Shown piece after piece: positions 14,801 to 28,180 of a DNA stretch of 64,000 nt. Position numbers and translations under genes: made by a program. The first letter of the stretch is position 1. Every line of letters begins with the position of its first letter. Below the pieces are notes generated by a model, which saw only the letters and a list, made by a program, of their open reading frames with translations, was not told the DNA's origin and searched no databases. Origin of the DNA: Isoperla grammatica (lineage: Eukaryota; Arthropoda; Insecta; Plecoptera; Perlodidae); the NCBI GenBank assembly GCA_945910005.1, contig CAMDTW010000523.1, positions 1,178,001 through 1,242,000 on the forward strand. The letters run 5' to 3'.

Positions 14801-17038
14801 TCTCATATGCTAAGTTTTATATGCTGGGTCTTACATGCTGGGTCTTATATGCTGGGCCTTATATGAAGGTTCTTATATGCTGAGTCTTATATGCTGAGTC
14901 TTATGTGCTGGGTCTTATATGCTGAGTCTTATATGCTGGGTCTTATATGCTGAGTCTTATATGCTGGGTCTTATATGCTGGGTCTTATATGCTGAGTCTT
15001 ATATGCAGGGTCTTATATGCAGGGCCTTATATGCTGAGTCTTATATGCTAAGTCTTAAATGCTGGGTCTTATATGCTGAATCTAATATGCTGGGTCTTAT
15101 ATGCTGGGTCTTATATGCTGAGTCTTATATGCAGGGTCTTATATGCAGGGTCTTATATGCTGAGTCTTATATGCTGGGTCTTATATGCTGGGTCTTATAT
15201 GCTGGGTCTTATATGCTGGGTCTTATATGCTGGGTCTTATATGCAGGGTCTTATATGCTGAGTCTTATTTGCTGAGTCTTATATGCTGGGTCTTATATGC
15301 TGGGTCTTATATGCAGGGTCTTATATGCTGAGTCTTATATGCTGGGTCTTATATGCTGGGTCTTATATGCTGGGTCTTATATGCGGGTTCTTATATGCTG
15401 AGTCTTATATGCTGGGTCTTATATGCTGGGTCTTATATGCAGGGTCTTATATGCTGAGTCTTATATGCTGAGTCTTATATGCTGGGTCTTATATGCTGGG
15501 TCTTATATGCAAGGTCTTATATGCAGGGTCTTAAATGCTCAGTCTTATATGCTGGGTCTAATATGCTGGGTCTTATATGCTGGGTTTATATGCTGGGTCT
15601 TATATGCTGGGTCTTATATGCTGAGTCTTATATGCTGAGTCTTATATGCTGGGTCTTATATGCTGAGTCTTATATGCCCTGTTTTTATATGCTGGGTCTT
15701 ATATGCTCAGTCTTATATGCAGGTTCTTATATGCTGAGTCTTAAATGCAGGTTCTTATATGCAGGTTCTTATATGCTGAGTCTTATATGCAGGTTCTTAA
15801 ATGCTGGGTCTTATATGCTGAGTCTTATATGCTGGGTCTTATATGCTGAGTCTTATATGCAGGTTCTTATATGATGAGTCTTATATGCCGGGTCTTATAT
15901 GCTGGGTCTTAAATGCTGAGTCTTATATGCTGGGTCTTATATGCTGAATCTAATATGCTGGGTCTAATATGCTGGGTCTTATATGCTGAGTCTTATATGC
16001 AGGGTCTTATATGCAGGGTCTTATATGCTGAGTCTTATATGCTGGGTCTAATATGCTGGGTCTTATATGCTGGGTCTTATACGCTGGGTCTTATATGCTG
16101 AGTCTTATATGCAGGGTCTTATATGCAGGGTCTTATATGCTAAGTCTTATATGCAGGGTCTTAAATGCAGGGTCTTATATGCTGATTCTTATATGCTGGG
16201 TCTAATATGCTGGGTCTTATATGCTGGGTCTTATATGCTGGGTCTTATATGCTGACTCTAATATGCAGGGTCTTATATGCAGGGTCTTATATGCTGAGTC
16301 TTATATGCAGGGTCTTATATGCTGGGTCTTATATGCTGGGTCTTATATGCTGGGTCTTATATGCTGAGTCTTATATGCAGGGTCTTATATGCAGGGTCTT
16401 ATATGCTTAGTCTTATATGCTTAGTCTTATATGCTGGGTCTTATATGCTGAGTCTTATATGCTGGGTCTTATATGCAGGTTCTTATATGCTGAGTCTTAT
16501 ATGCTGAGTCTTATATGCTGAGTCTTATATGCTGAGTCTTATATTCTGGGTCTTATATGCTGGGTCTTATATGCTGGGTCTTATATGCTGGGTCTTATAT
16601 GCTGGGTCTTATATGCTGGGTCTTATATGCTGGGTCTTAAATGCTGAGTCTTATATGCTGGGTCTTATATGCTGAGTCTTATATGCTGAGTCTTATATGC
16701 TGGGTCTTATATGCTGGGTCTTATATGCTGGGTCTTATATGCTGAGTCTTATATGCTGGGTCTTATATGCTGGGTCTTATATACTGGGTCTTATATGCTG
16801 GGTCATATATGCTGAGTCTTATATGCTGGGTATTATATGCTGGGTCTTATATGCTGAGTCTTATATGCTGGGTCTTATATGCTGGGTCTTATACGCTAGG
16901 TCTTATTTGCTGGGTCTTATATGCTGAGTCTTATATGCTGGGTCTTATATGCTAAGTCTCATATGCTGAGTCTTATATGCTGAGTCTTATATGCTGAGTC
17001 TTATACGCTGAGTCTTATATGCAGGTTCTCATATGCTG
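5893..17038. repeat. Higher-order superunit A of satellite (about 11.15 kb)
   Basis: Marker variants in this half recur at a constant offset in the next half. The offset is 11,146 bp for markers at 6041, 6363, 7021, 7679, 8057 and 13579. It is 11,132-11,133 bp for markers between about 9494 and 12795, i.e. one 14-bp unit less. The rare variant GAGGCTGGTATG near 6038 recurs near 17184. Inside the superunit a marker block recurs at 6363, 9116, 10946, 13579 and 14919, giving lower-order blocks of about 1.3-2.8 kb. The first satellite base already matches base 17039, so the array starts in mid-unit. Confidence 0.88.
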
Positions 17039-20000
17039 AGTCTTATATGCTGAGTCTTATATGCTGAGTCTTATATGCAGGTTCTTATATGCTGGGTCTT
17101 ATATGCTGAGTCTTATATGCTTGGTCTTATATGCTGTGTCTTATATGCAGGTTCTTATATGCTGAGTCTTATATGCTGAGGCTGGTATGCTGAGTCTTAT
17201 ATGCAGGTTCTTATATGCTGGGTCTTATATGCTAAATCTTATATGCTGGGTCTTATATGCTGGGTCTTATATGCTGGGTCTTATATGCTGGGTCTTATAT
17301 GCAGGGTCTTATATGCAGGGTCTTATATGCTGGGTCTTATATGCTGAGTCTTATATGCAGGGTCTTATATGCAGGGTCTTATATGCTGAGTCTCATATGC
17401 TAAGTTTTATATGCTGGGTCTTACATGCTGGGTCTTATATGCTGGGCCTTATATGAAGGTTCTTATATGCTGAGTCTTATATGCTGAGTCTTATGTGCTG
17501 GGTCTTATATGCTGAGTCTTATATGCTGGGTCTTATATGCTGAGTCTTATATGCTGGGTCTTATATGCTGGGTCTTATATGCTGAGTCTTATATGCAGGG
17601 TCTTATATGCAGGGCCTTATATGCTGAGTCTTATATGCTAAGTCTTAAATGCTGGGTCTTATATGCTGAATCTAATATGCTGGGTCTAATATGCTGGGTC
17701 TTATATGCTGAGTCTTATATGCAGGGTCTTATATGCAGGGTCTTATATGCTGAGTCTTATATACTGGGTCTTATATGCTGGGTCTTATATGCTGGGTCTT
17801 ATATGCTGGGTCTTATATGCTGGGTCTTATATGCAGGGTCTTATATGCTGAGTCTTATTTGCTGAGTCTTATATGCTGGGTCTTATATGCTGGGTCTTAT
17901 ATGCAGGGTCTTATATGCTGAGTCTTATATGCTGGGTCTTATATGCTGGGTCTTATATGCTGGGTCTTATATGCGGGTTCTTATATGCTGAGTCTTATAT
18001 GCTGGGTCTTAAATGCTGGGTCTTATATGCAGGGTCTTATATGCTGAGTCTTATATGCTGAGTCTTATATGCTGGGTCTTATATGCTGAGTCTTATATGC
18101 TGGTTTTTATATGCTGGGTCTTATATGCTGGGTCTTATATGCTGAGTCTTATATGCTGGTTTTTATATGCTGGGTCTTATATGCAGGTTCTTATATGCAG
18201 GTTCTTATATGCTGAGTCTTATATGCAGGTTCTTAGATGCTGGGTCTTATATGCTGAGTCTTATATGCTGGGTCTTATATGCTGAGTCTTATATGCTGAC
18301 CCTTACATGCTGGGTCTTATATGCTGGGTCTTATATGCCGGGTCTTATATGCTGGGTCTTAAATGCTGGGTCTTATATGCTGGGTCTTATATGCCGGGTC
18401 TTATATGCTGGGTCTTAAATGCTGAGTCTTATATGCTGGGTCTTATATGCTGAATCTAATATGCTGGGTCTAATATGCTGGGTCTTATATGCTGAGTCTT
18501 ATATGCAGGGTCTTATATGCAGGGTCTTATATGCTGAGTCTTATATGCTGGGTCTAATATGCTGGGTCTTATATGCTGGGTCTTATACGCTGGGTCTTAT
18601 ATGCTGAGTCTTATATGCAGGGTCTTATATGCAGGGTCTTATATGCTAAGTCTTATATGCAGGGTCTTATATGCAGGGTCTTATATGCTGATTCTTATAT
18701 GCTGGGTCTAATATGCTGGGTCTTATTTGCTGGGTCTTATATGCTGGGTCTTATATGCTGAGTCTTATATGCAGGGTCTTATATGCAGGGTCTTATATGC
18801 TGAGTCTTATATGCAGGGTCTTATATGCTGGGTCTTATATGCTGGGTCTTCTATGCTGGGTCTTATATGCTGAGTCTTATATGCAGGGTCTTATATGCAC
18901 GGTCTTATATGCTAAGTCTTATATGCTTAGTCTTATATGCTGGGTCTTATATGCTGAGTCTTATATGCTGGGTCTTATATGCAGGTTCTAATATGCTGAG
19001 TCTTATATGCTGAGTCTTATATGCTGAGTCTTATATGCTGAGTCTTATATTCTGGGTCTTATATGCTGGGTCTTATATGCTGGGTCTTATATGCTGGGTC
19101 TTATATGCTGGGTCTTATATGCTGGGTCTTATATGCTGGGTCTTAAATGCTGAGTCTTATATGCTGGGTCTTATATGCTGAGTCATATATGCTGAGTCTT
19201 ATATGCTGGGTCTTATATGCTGGGTCTTATATGCTGGGTCTTATATGCTGAGTCTTATATGCTGGGTCTTATATGCTGGGTCTTATATGCTGGGTCTTAT
19301 ATGCTGGGTCATATATGCTGAGTCTTATATGCTGGGTATTATATGCTGGGTCTTATATGCTGAGTCTTATATGCTGGGTCTTATATGCTGGGTCTAATAT
19401 GCTGGGTCTTATATGCTGGGTCTTATATGCTGGGTCTTATATGCTGAGTCTTTTATGCTGAGTCTTATATGTTGGGTCTTATATGCTGAGTCTTATATGC
19501 TAAGTCTTATATGCTGGGTCTTATATGCTGAGTCTTACAAGCAGGTTCTTATATGCTGAGTCTTAAATGCAGGTTCTTATATGCAGGTTCTTATATGCAG
19601 GTTCTTATATGCTGAGTCTTATTTGCAGGTTCTTATATGCTGGGTCTTATATGCTGAGTCCTTAATGCTGCGTCTTATATGCTGAGTCTTATATGCAGGT
19701 TCTTATATGATGAGTCTTATATGCTGAGTCTTATATGCTGAGTCTTACATGCTGGGTCTTATATGCTGGGTCTTATATGCCGGGTCTTATATGCTGGGTC
19801 TTATATGCTGAGTCTTATATGCTGAGTCTTATATGCTGAGTCTTATATGCTGAGTCTTATATGCTGAGTCTTATATGCTGAGTCTTATATGCTGAGTCTT
19901 ATATGCTGAGTCTTATATGCTGGGTTATATGCTGAGTCTTATATGCTGGGTTATATGCTGGGTCTTATATGCAGGTTCTTATATGCAGAGTCTTATATGC

Positions 20001-23000
20001 TGAGTCTTATATGCTGAGTCTTATATGCTGAGTCTTATATGCTGGGTCTTATATGCTGGGTCTTATATGCTGGGTCTTATATGCTGGGTCTTATATGTTG
20101 AGTCTTATATGCAGGGTCTTATATGCAGGGTCTTATATGCTGAGTCTCATATGCTAAGTTTTATATGCTGGGTCTTACATGCTGGGTCTTATATGCTGGG
20201 CCTTATATGAAGGTTCTTATATGCTAAGTCTTATATGCTGAGTCTTATGTGCTGGGTCTTATATGCTGAGTCTTATATGCTGGGTCTTATATGCTGAGTC
20301 TTATATGCTGGGTCTTATATGCTGGGTCTTATATGCTGAGTCTTATATGCAGGGTCTTATATGCAGGGTCTTATATGCTGAGTCTTATATGCTAAGTCTT
20401 AAATGCTGGGTCTTATATGCTGAATCTAATATGCTGGGTCTAATATGCTGGGTCTTATATGCTGAGTCTTATATGCAGGGTCTTATATGCAGGGTCTTAT
20501 ATGCTGAGTCTTATATGCTGGGTCTTATATGCTGGGTCTTATATGCTGGGTCTTATATGCTGGGTCTTATATGCTGGGTCTTATATGCAGGGTCTTATAT
20601 GCTGAGTCTTATTTGCTGAGTCTTATATGCTGGGTCTTATATGCTGGGTCTTATATGCAGGGTCTTATATGCTGAGTCTTATATGCTGGGTCTTATATGC
20701 TGGGTCTTATATGCTGGGTCTTATATGCGGGTTCTTATATGCTAAGTCTTATATGCTGAGTCTTATATGCTCAGTCTTATATGCTGGGTCTTATATGCTG
20801 GGTCTAATATGCTGGTTCTTATATGCTGGGTCTTATATGCTGGGTCTTATATGCTGGGTTTTATATGCTGGGTCTTAAATGCTGAGTCTTATATGCTGGG
20901 TCTTATATGCTGAGTCTTATATGCTGAGTCTTATATGCTGGGTCTTATATTCTGGGTCTTATATGCTGGGTCTTATATGCTGAGTCTTATATGCTGGGTC
21001 TTATATGCTGGGTCTTATATGCTTTGTCTTATATGCTGGGTCTTATATGCTGAGTCTTATATGCAGGTTCTTATATGCTGAGTCTTATATGCTGAGTCTT
21101 ATATGCTGAGTCTTATATGCAGGTTCTTATATGCTGGGTCTTATATGCTGAGTCTTATATGCTGGGTCTTATATGCTGGGTCTTATATGCAGGTTCTTAT
21201 ATGCTGGGTCTTATATGCTGGGTCTTAAATGCTGGGTCTTATATGCTGGGTCTTATATGCTGAGTCTTATATGCAGGTTCTTATATGCTGGGTCTTATAT
21301 GCTGGGTCTTATATGCTGGGTCTTATAAGCAGGGTCTTATATGCTGAGTCTTATATGCTGAGTCTTATATGCTGGGTCTTATATGCTGGGTCTTATATGC
21401 TGGGTCTTAAATGCAGGTTCTTATATGCAGGTTCTTATATGCAGGTTCTTATATGCTGAGTCTTATATGCAGGTTCTTATATGCTGGGTCTTATATGCTG
21501 AGTCCTTAATGCTGGGTCTTATATGATGCCTCTTATATGCAGGTTCTTATATGATGAGTCTTATATGCTGAGTCTTATATGCTGAGTCTTACATGCTGGG
21601 TCTTATATGCTGGGTCTTATATGCCGGGTCTTATATGCTGGGTCTTATATGCTGAGTCTTACATGCTGAGTCTAATATGCTGAGTCTTATATGCTGAGTC
21701 TTATATGCTGAGTCTTATATGCTGAGTCTTATATGCTGGGTTATATGCTGAGTCTTATATGCTGGGTTATATGCTGGGTCTTATATGCAGGTTCTTATAT
21801 GCAGAGTCTTATATGCTGAGTCTTATATGCTGAGTCTTATATGCTGAGTCTTATATGCTGGGTCTTATATGCTGGGTCTTATATGCAGGGTCTTATATGC
21901 TGGGTCTTATATGCTGAGTCTTATATGCAGGGTCTTATATGCAGGGTCTTATATGCTGAGTCTCATATGCTAAGTTTTATATGCTGGGTCTTACATGCTG
22001 GGTCTTATATGCTGGGCCTTATATGAAGGTTCTTATATGCTGAGTCTTATATGCTGAGTCTTATGTGCTGGGTCTTATATGCTGAGTCTTATATGCTGGG
22101 TCTTATATGCTGAGTCTTATATGCTGGGTCTTATATGCTGGGTCTTATATGCTGAGTCTTATATGCAGGGTCTTATATGCAGGGCCTTATATGCTGAGTC
22201 TTATATGCTAAGTCTTAAATGCTGGGTCTTATATGCTGAATCTAATATGCTGGGTCTAATATGCTGGGTCTTATATGCTGAGTCTTATATGCAGGGTCTT
22301 ATATGCAGGGTCTTATATGCTGAGTCTTATATGCTGGGTCTTATATGCTGGGTCTTATATGCTGGGTCTTATATGCTGGGTCTTATATGCTGGGTCTTAT
22401 ATGCAGGGTCTTATATGCTGAGTCTTATTTGCTGAGTCTTATATGCTGGGTCTTATATGCTGGGTCTTATATGCAGGGTCTTATATGCTGAGTCTTATAT
22501 GCTGGGTCTTATATGCTGGGTCTTATATGCTGGGTCTAATATGCGGGTTCTTATATGCTGAGTCTTATATGCTGGGTCTTATATGCTGGGTCTTATATGC
22601 AGGGTCTTATATGCTGAGTCTTATATGCTGAGTCTTATATGCTGGGTCTTATATGCTGGGTCTTATATGCTGGGTCTTATATGCAGGGTCTTAAATGCTC
22701 AGTCTTATATGCTGGGTCTAATATGCTGGGTCTTATATGCTGGGTCTTATATGCTGGGTCTTATATGCTGGGTCTTATATGCTGAGTCTTATATGCTGAG
22801 TCTTATATGCTGGGTCTTATATGCTGAGTCTTATATGCTGGTTTTTATATGCTGGGTCTTATATGCTCAGTCTTATATGCAGGTTCTTATATGCTGAGTC
22901 TAAAATGCAGGTTCTTATATGCAGGTTCTTATATGCTGAGTCTTATATGCAGGTTCTTAAATGCTGGGTCTTATATGCTGAGTCTTATATGCTGGGTCTT

Positions 23001-26000
23001 ATATGCTGAGTCTTATATGCAGGTTCTTATATGATGAGTCTTATATGATGAGTCTCATATGCTGACTCTTATATGCCGACCCTTACATGCTGGGTCTTAT
23101 ATGCTGGGTCTTATATGCCGGGTCTTATATGCTGGGTCTTAAATGCTGAGTCTTATATGCTGGGTCTTATATGCTGAATCTAATATGCTGGGTCTAATAT
23201 GCTGGGTCTTATATGCTGAGTCTTATATGCAGGGTCTTATATGCAGGGTCTTATATGCTGAGTCTTATATGCTGGGTCTAATATGCTGGGTCTTATATGC
23301 TGAGTCTTATACGCTGGGTCTTATATGCTGAGTCTTATATGCAGGGTCTTATACGCAGGGTCTTATATGCTAAGTCTTATATGCAGGGTCTTATATGCAG
23401 GGTCTTATATGCTGATTCTTATATGCTGGGTCTAATATGCTGGGTCTTATATGCTGGGTCTTATTTGCTGGGTCTTATATGCTGACACTAATATGCAGGG
23501 TCTTATATGCAGGGTCTTATATGCTGAGTCTTATATGCAGGGTCTTATATGCTGGGTCTTATATGCTGGGTCTTATATGCTGGGTCTTATATGCTGAGTC
23601 TTATATGCAGGGTCTTATATGCAGGGTCTTATATGCTTAGTCTTATATGCTTAGTCTTATATGCTGGGTCTTATATGCTGAGTCTTATATGCTGGGTCTT
23701 ATATGCAGGTTCTTATATGCTGAGTCTTATATGCTGAGTCTTATTTGCTGAGTCTTATATGCTGAGTCTTATATTCTGGGTCTTATATGCTGGGTCTTAT
23801 ATGCTGGGTCTTATATGCTGGGTCTTATATGCTGGGTCTTATATGCTGGGTCTTATATGCTGGGTCTTAAATGCTGAGTCTTATATGCTGGGTCTTATAT
23901 GCTGAGTCTTATATGCTGAGTCTTATATGCTGGGTCTTATATGCTGGGTCTTATATGCTGGGTCTTATATGCTGAGTCTTATATGCTGGGTCTTATATGC
24001 TGGGTCTTATATACTGGGTCTTATATGCTGGGTCATATATGCTGAGTCTTATATGCTGGGTATTATATGCTGGGTCTTATATGCTGAGTCTTATATGCTG
24101 GGTCTTATATGCTGGGTCTTATACGCTAGGTCTTATTTGCTGGGTCTTATATGCTGAGTCTTATATGCTGGGTCTTATATGCTAAGTCTCATATGCTGAG
24201 TCTTATATGCTGAGTCTTATATGCTGAGTCTTATACGCTGAGTCTTATATGCAGGTTCTCATATGCTGAGTCTTATATGCTGAGTCTTATATGCTGAGTC
24301 TTATATGCAGGTTCTTATATGCTGGGTCTTATATGCTGAGTCTTATATGCTTGGTCTTATATGCTGTGTCTTATATGCAGGTTCTTATATGCTGAGTCTT
24401 ATATGCTGAGTCTGGTATGCTGAGTCTTATATGCAGGTTCTTATATGCTGGGTCTTATATGCTAAATCTTATATGCTGGGTCTTATATGCTGGGTCTTAT
24501 ATGCTGGGTCTTATATGCTGGGTCTTATATGCAGGGTCTTATATGCTGGGTCTTATATGCTGAGTCTTATATGCAGGGTCTTATATGCAGGGTCTTATAT
24601 GCTGAGTCTCATATGCTAAGTTTTATATGCTGGGTCTTACATGCTGGGTCTTATATGCTGGGCCTTATATGAAGGTTCTTATATGCTGAGTCTTATATGC
24701 TGAGTCTTATGTGCTGGGTCTTATATGCTGAGTCTTATATGCTGGGTCTTATATGCTGAGTCTTATATGCTGGGTCTTATATGCTGGGTCTTATATGCTG
24801 AGTCTTATATGCAGGGTCTTATATGCAGGGCCTTATATGCTGAGTCTTATATGCTAAGTCTTAAATGCTGGGTCTTATATGCTGAATCTAATATGCTGGG
24901 TCTAATATGCTGGGTCTTATATGCTGAGTCTTATATGCAGGGTCTTATATGCAGGGTCTTATATGCTGAGTCTTATATGCTGGGTCTTATATGCTGGGTC
25001 TTATATGCTGGGTCTTATATGCTGGGTCTTATATGCTGGGTCTTATATGCAGGGTCTTATATGCTGAGTCTTATTTGCTGAGTCTTATATGCTGGGTCTT
25101 ATATGCTGGGTCTTATATGCAGGGTCTTATATGCTGAGTCTTATATGCTGGGTCTTATATGCTGGGTCTTATATGCTGGGTCTTATATGCGGGTTCTTAT
25201 ATGCTAAGTCTTATATGCTGGGTCTTATATGCTGGGTCTTATAAGCAGGGTCTTATATGCTGAGTCTTATATGCTGAGTCTTATATGCTGGGTCTTATAT
25301 GCTGGGTCTTATATGCTGGGTCTTATATGCAGGGTCTTAAATGCTCAGTCTTATATGCTGGGTCTAATATGCTGGGTCTTATATGCTGGGTCTTATATGC
25401 TGGGTCTTATATGCTGGGTCTTATATGCTGAGTCTTATATGCTGAGTCTTATATGCTGGGTCTTATATGCTGAGTCTTATATGCTGGTTTTTATATGCTG
25501 GGTCTTATATGCTCAGTCTTATATGCAGGTTCTTATATGCTGAGTCTTAAATGCAGGTTCTTATATGCAGGTTCTTATATGCTGAGTCTTATATGCAGGT
25601 TCTTAAATGCTGGGTCTTATATGCTGAGTCTTATATGCTGGGTCTTATATGCTGAGTCTTATATGCAGGTTCTTATATGATGAGTCTTATATGATGAGTC
25701 TCATATGCTGACTCTTATATGCTGAGTCTTATATGCTGGGTCTAATATGCTGGGTCTTATATGCTGGGTCTTATACGCTGGGTCTTATATGCTGAGTCTT
25801 ATATGCAGGGTCTTATATGCAGGGTCTTATATGCTAAGTCTTATATGCAGGGTCTTATATGCAGGGTCTTATATGCTGATTCTTATATGCTGGGTCTAAT
25901 ATGCTGGGTCTTATATGCTGGGTCTTATATGCTGGGTCTTATATGCTGACTCTAATATGCAGGGTCTTATATGCAGGGTCTTATATGCTGAGTCTTATAT

Positions 26001-28180
26001 GCAGGGTCTTATATGCTGGGTCTTATATGCTGGGTCTTATATGCTGGGTCTTATATGCTGAGTCTTATATGCAGGGTCTTATATGCAGGGTCTTATATGC
26101 TAAGTCTTATATGCTTAGTCTTATATGCTGGGTCTTATATGCTGAGTCTTATATGCTGGGTCTTATATGCAGGTTCTTATATGCTGAGTCTTATATGATG
26201 AGTCTTATATGCTGAGTCTTATATGCTGAGTCTTATATTCTGGGTCTTATATGCTGGGTCTTATATGCTGGGTCTTATATGCTGGGTCTTATATGCTGGG
26301 TCTTATATGCTGGGTCTTATATGCTGGGTCTTAAATGCTGAGTCTTATATGCTGGGTCTTATATGCTGAGTCTTATATGCTGAGTCTTATATGCTGGGTC
26401 TTATATGCTGGGTCTTATATGCTGGGTCTTATATGCTGAGTCTTATATGCTGGGTCTTATATGCTGGGTCTTATATACTGGGTCTTATATGCTGGGTCAT
26501 ATATGCTGAGTCTTATATGCTGGGTATTATATGCTGGGTCTTATATGCTGAGTCTTATATGCTGGGTCTTATATGCTGGGTCTTATACGCTAGGTCTTAT
26601 TTGCTGGGTCTTATATGCTGAGTCTTATATGCTGGGTCTTATATGCTAAGTCTCATATGCTGAGTCTTATATGCTGAGTCTTATATGCTGAGTCTTATAC
26701 GCTGAGTCTTATATGCAGGTACTCATATGCTGAGTCTTATATGCTAAGTCTTATATGCTGAGTCTTATATGCAGGTTCTTATATGCTGGGTCTTATATGC
26801 TGAGTCTTATATGCTTGGTCTTATATGCTGTGTCTTATATGCAGGTTCTTATATGCTGAGTCTTATATGCTGAGTCTGGTATGCTGAGTCTTATATGCAG
26901 GTTTTTATATGCTGGGTCTTATATGCTAAATCTTATATGCTGGGTCTTATATGCTGGGTCTTATATGCTGGGTCTTATATGCTGGGTCTTATATGCAGGG
27001 TCTTAAATGCTCAGTCTTATATGCTGTGTCTAATTTGCTGGGTCTTATATGCTGGGTCTTATATGCTGGGTCTTATATGCTGGGTCTTATATGCTGAGTC
27101 TTATATGCAGGGTCTTATATGCAGGGTCTTATATGCTGAGTCTTACATGCTGGGTCTTATATGCTCTGTCTTATATGCTGGGTCTTATATGCTGGGTCTT
27201 ATATGCTGGGTCTTATATGCAGGGTCTTATATGCTGAGTCTTATTTGCTGAGTCCTATATGCTGGGTCTTATATGCTGGGTCTTATATGCAGGGTCTTAT
27301 ATGCTGAGTCTTATATGCTGGGTCTTATATGCTGGGTCTTATATGCTGGGTCTTATATGCGGGTTCTTATATGCTTAGTCTTATATGCTGAGTCTTATAT
27401 GCTGAGTCTTATATGCTGGGTCTTATATGCTGGGTCTTATATGCTGGGTCTTATATGCTGGGTCTTATATGCTGGGTCTTATATGCTGGGTTTTATATGC
27501 TGGGTCTTAAATGCTGAGTCTTATATGCTGGGTCTTATATGCTGAGTCTTATATGCTGAGTCTTATATGCTGGGTCTTATATTCTGGGTCTTATATGCTG
27601 GGTCTTATATGCTGAGTCTTATATGCTGGGTCTTATATGCTGGGTCTTATATGCTGGGTCTTATATGCTGGGTCTTATATGCTGAGTCTTATATGCAGGT
27701 TCTTATATGCTGAGTCTTATATGCTGAGTCTTATATGCTGAGTCTTATATGCAGGTTCTTATATGCTGGGTCTTATATGCTGAGTCTTATATGCTGGGTC
27801 TTATATGCTGGGTCTTATATGCAGGTTCTTATATGCTGGGTCTTATATGCTGGGTCTTAAATGCTGGGTCTTATATGCTGGGTCTTATATGCTGAGTCTT
27901 ATATGCAGGTTCTTATATGCTGGGTCTTATATGCTGGGTCTTATATGCTGGGTCTTATAAGCAGGGTCTTATATGCTGAGTCTTATATGCTGAGTCTTAT
28001 ATGCTGGGTCTTATATGCTGGGTCTTATATGCTGGGTCTTAAATGCAGGTTCTTATATGCAGGTTCTTATATGCAGGTTCTTATATGCTGAGTCTTATAT
28101 GCAGGTTCTTATATGCTGGGTCTTATATGCTGAGTCCTTAATGCTGGGTCTTATATGCTTAGTCTTATATGCAGGTTCTT
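17039..28180. repeat. Higher-order superunit B of satellite
   Basis: A tandem near-identical copy of superunit A. Marker blocks lie at 17509, 20263, 22079 and 24725, matching 6363, 9116, 10946 and 13579. After about 25 kb the correspondence breaks up. The tail from about 27.8 to 30.2 kb instead resembles the region near 21.2-23.5 kb, at an offset of about 6,632-6,660 bp. The right boundary of B is therefore approximate. Confidence 0.78.
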
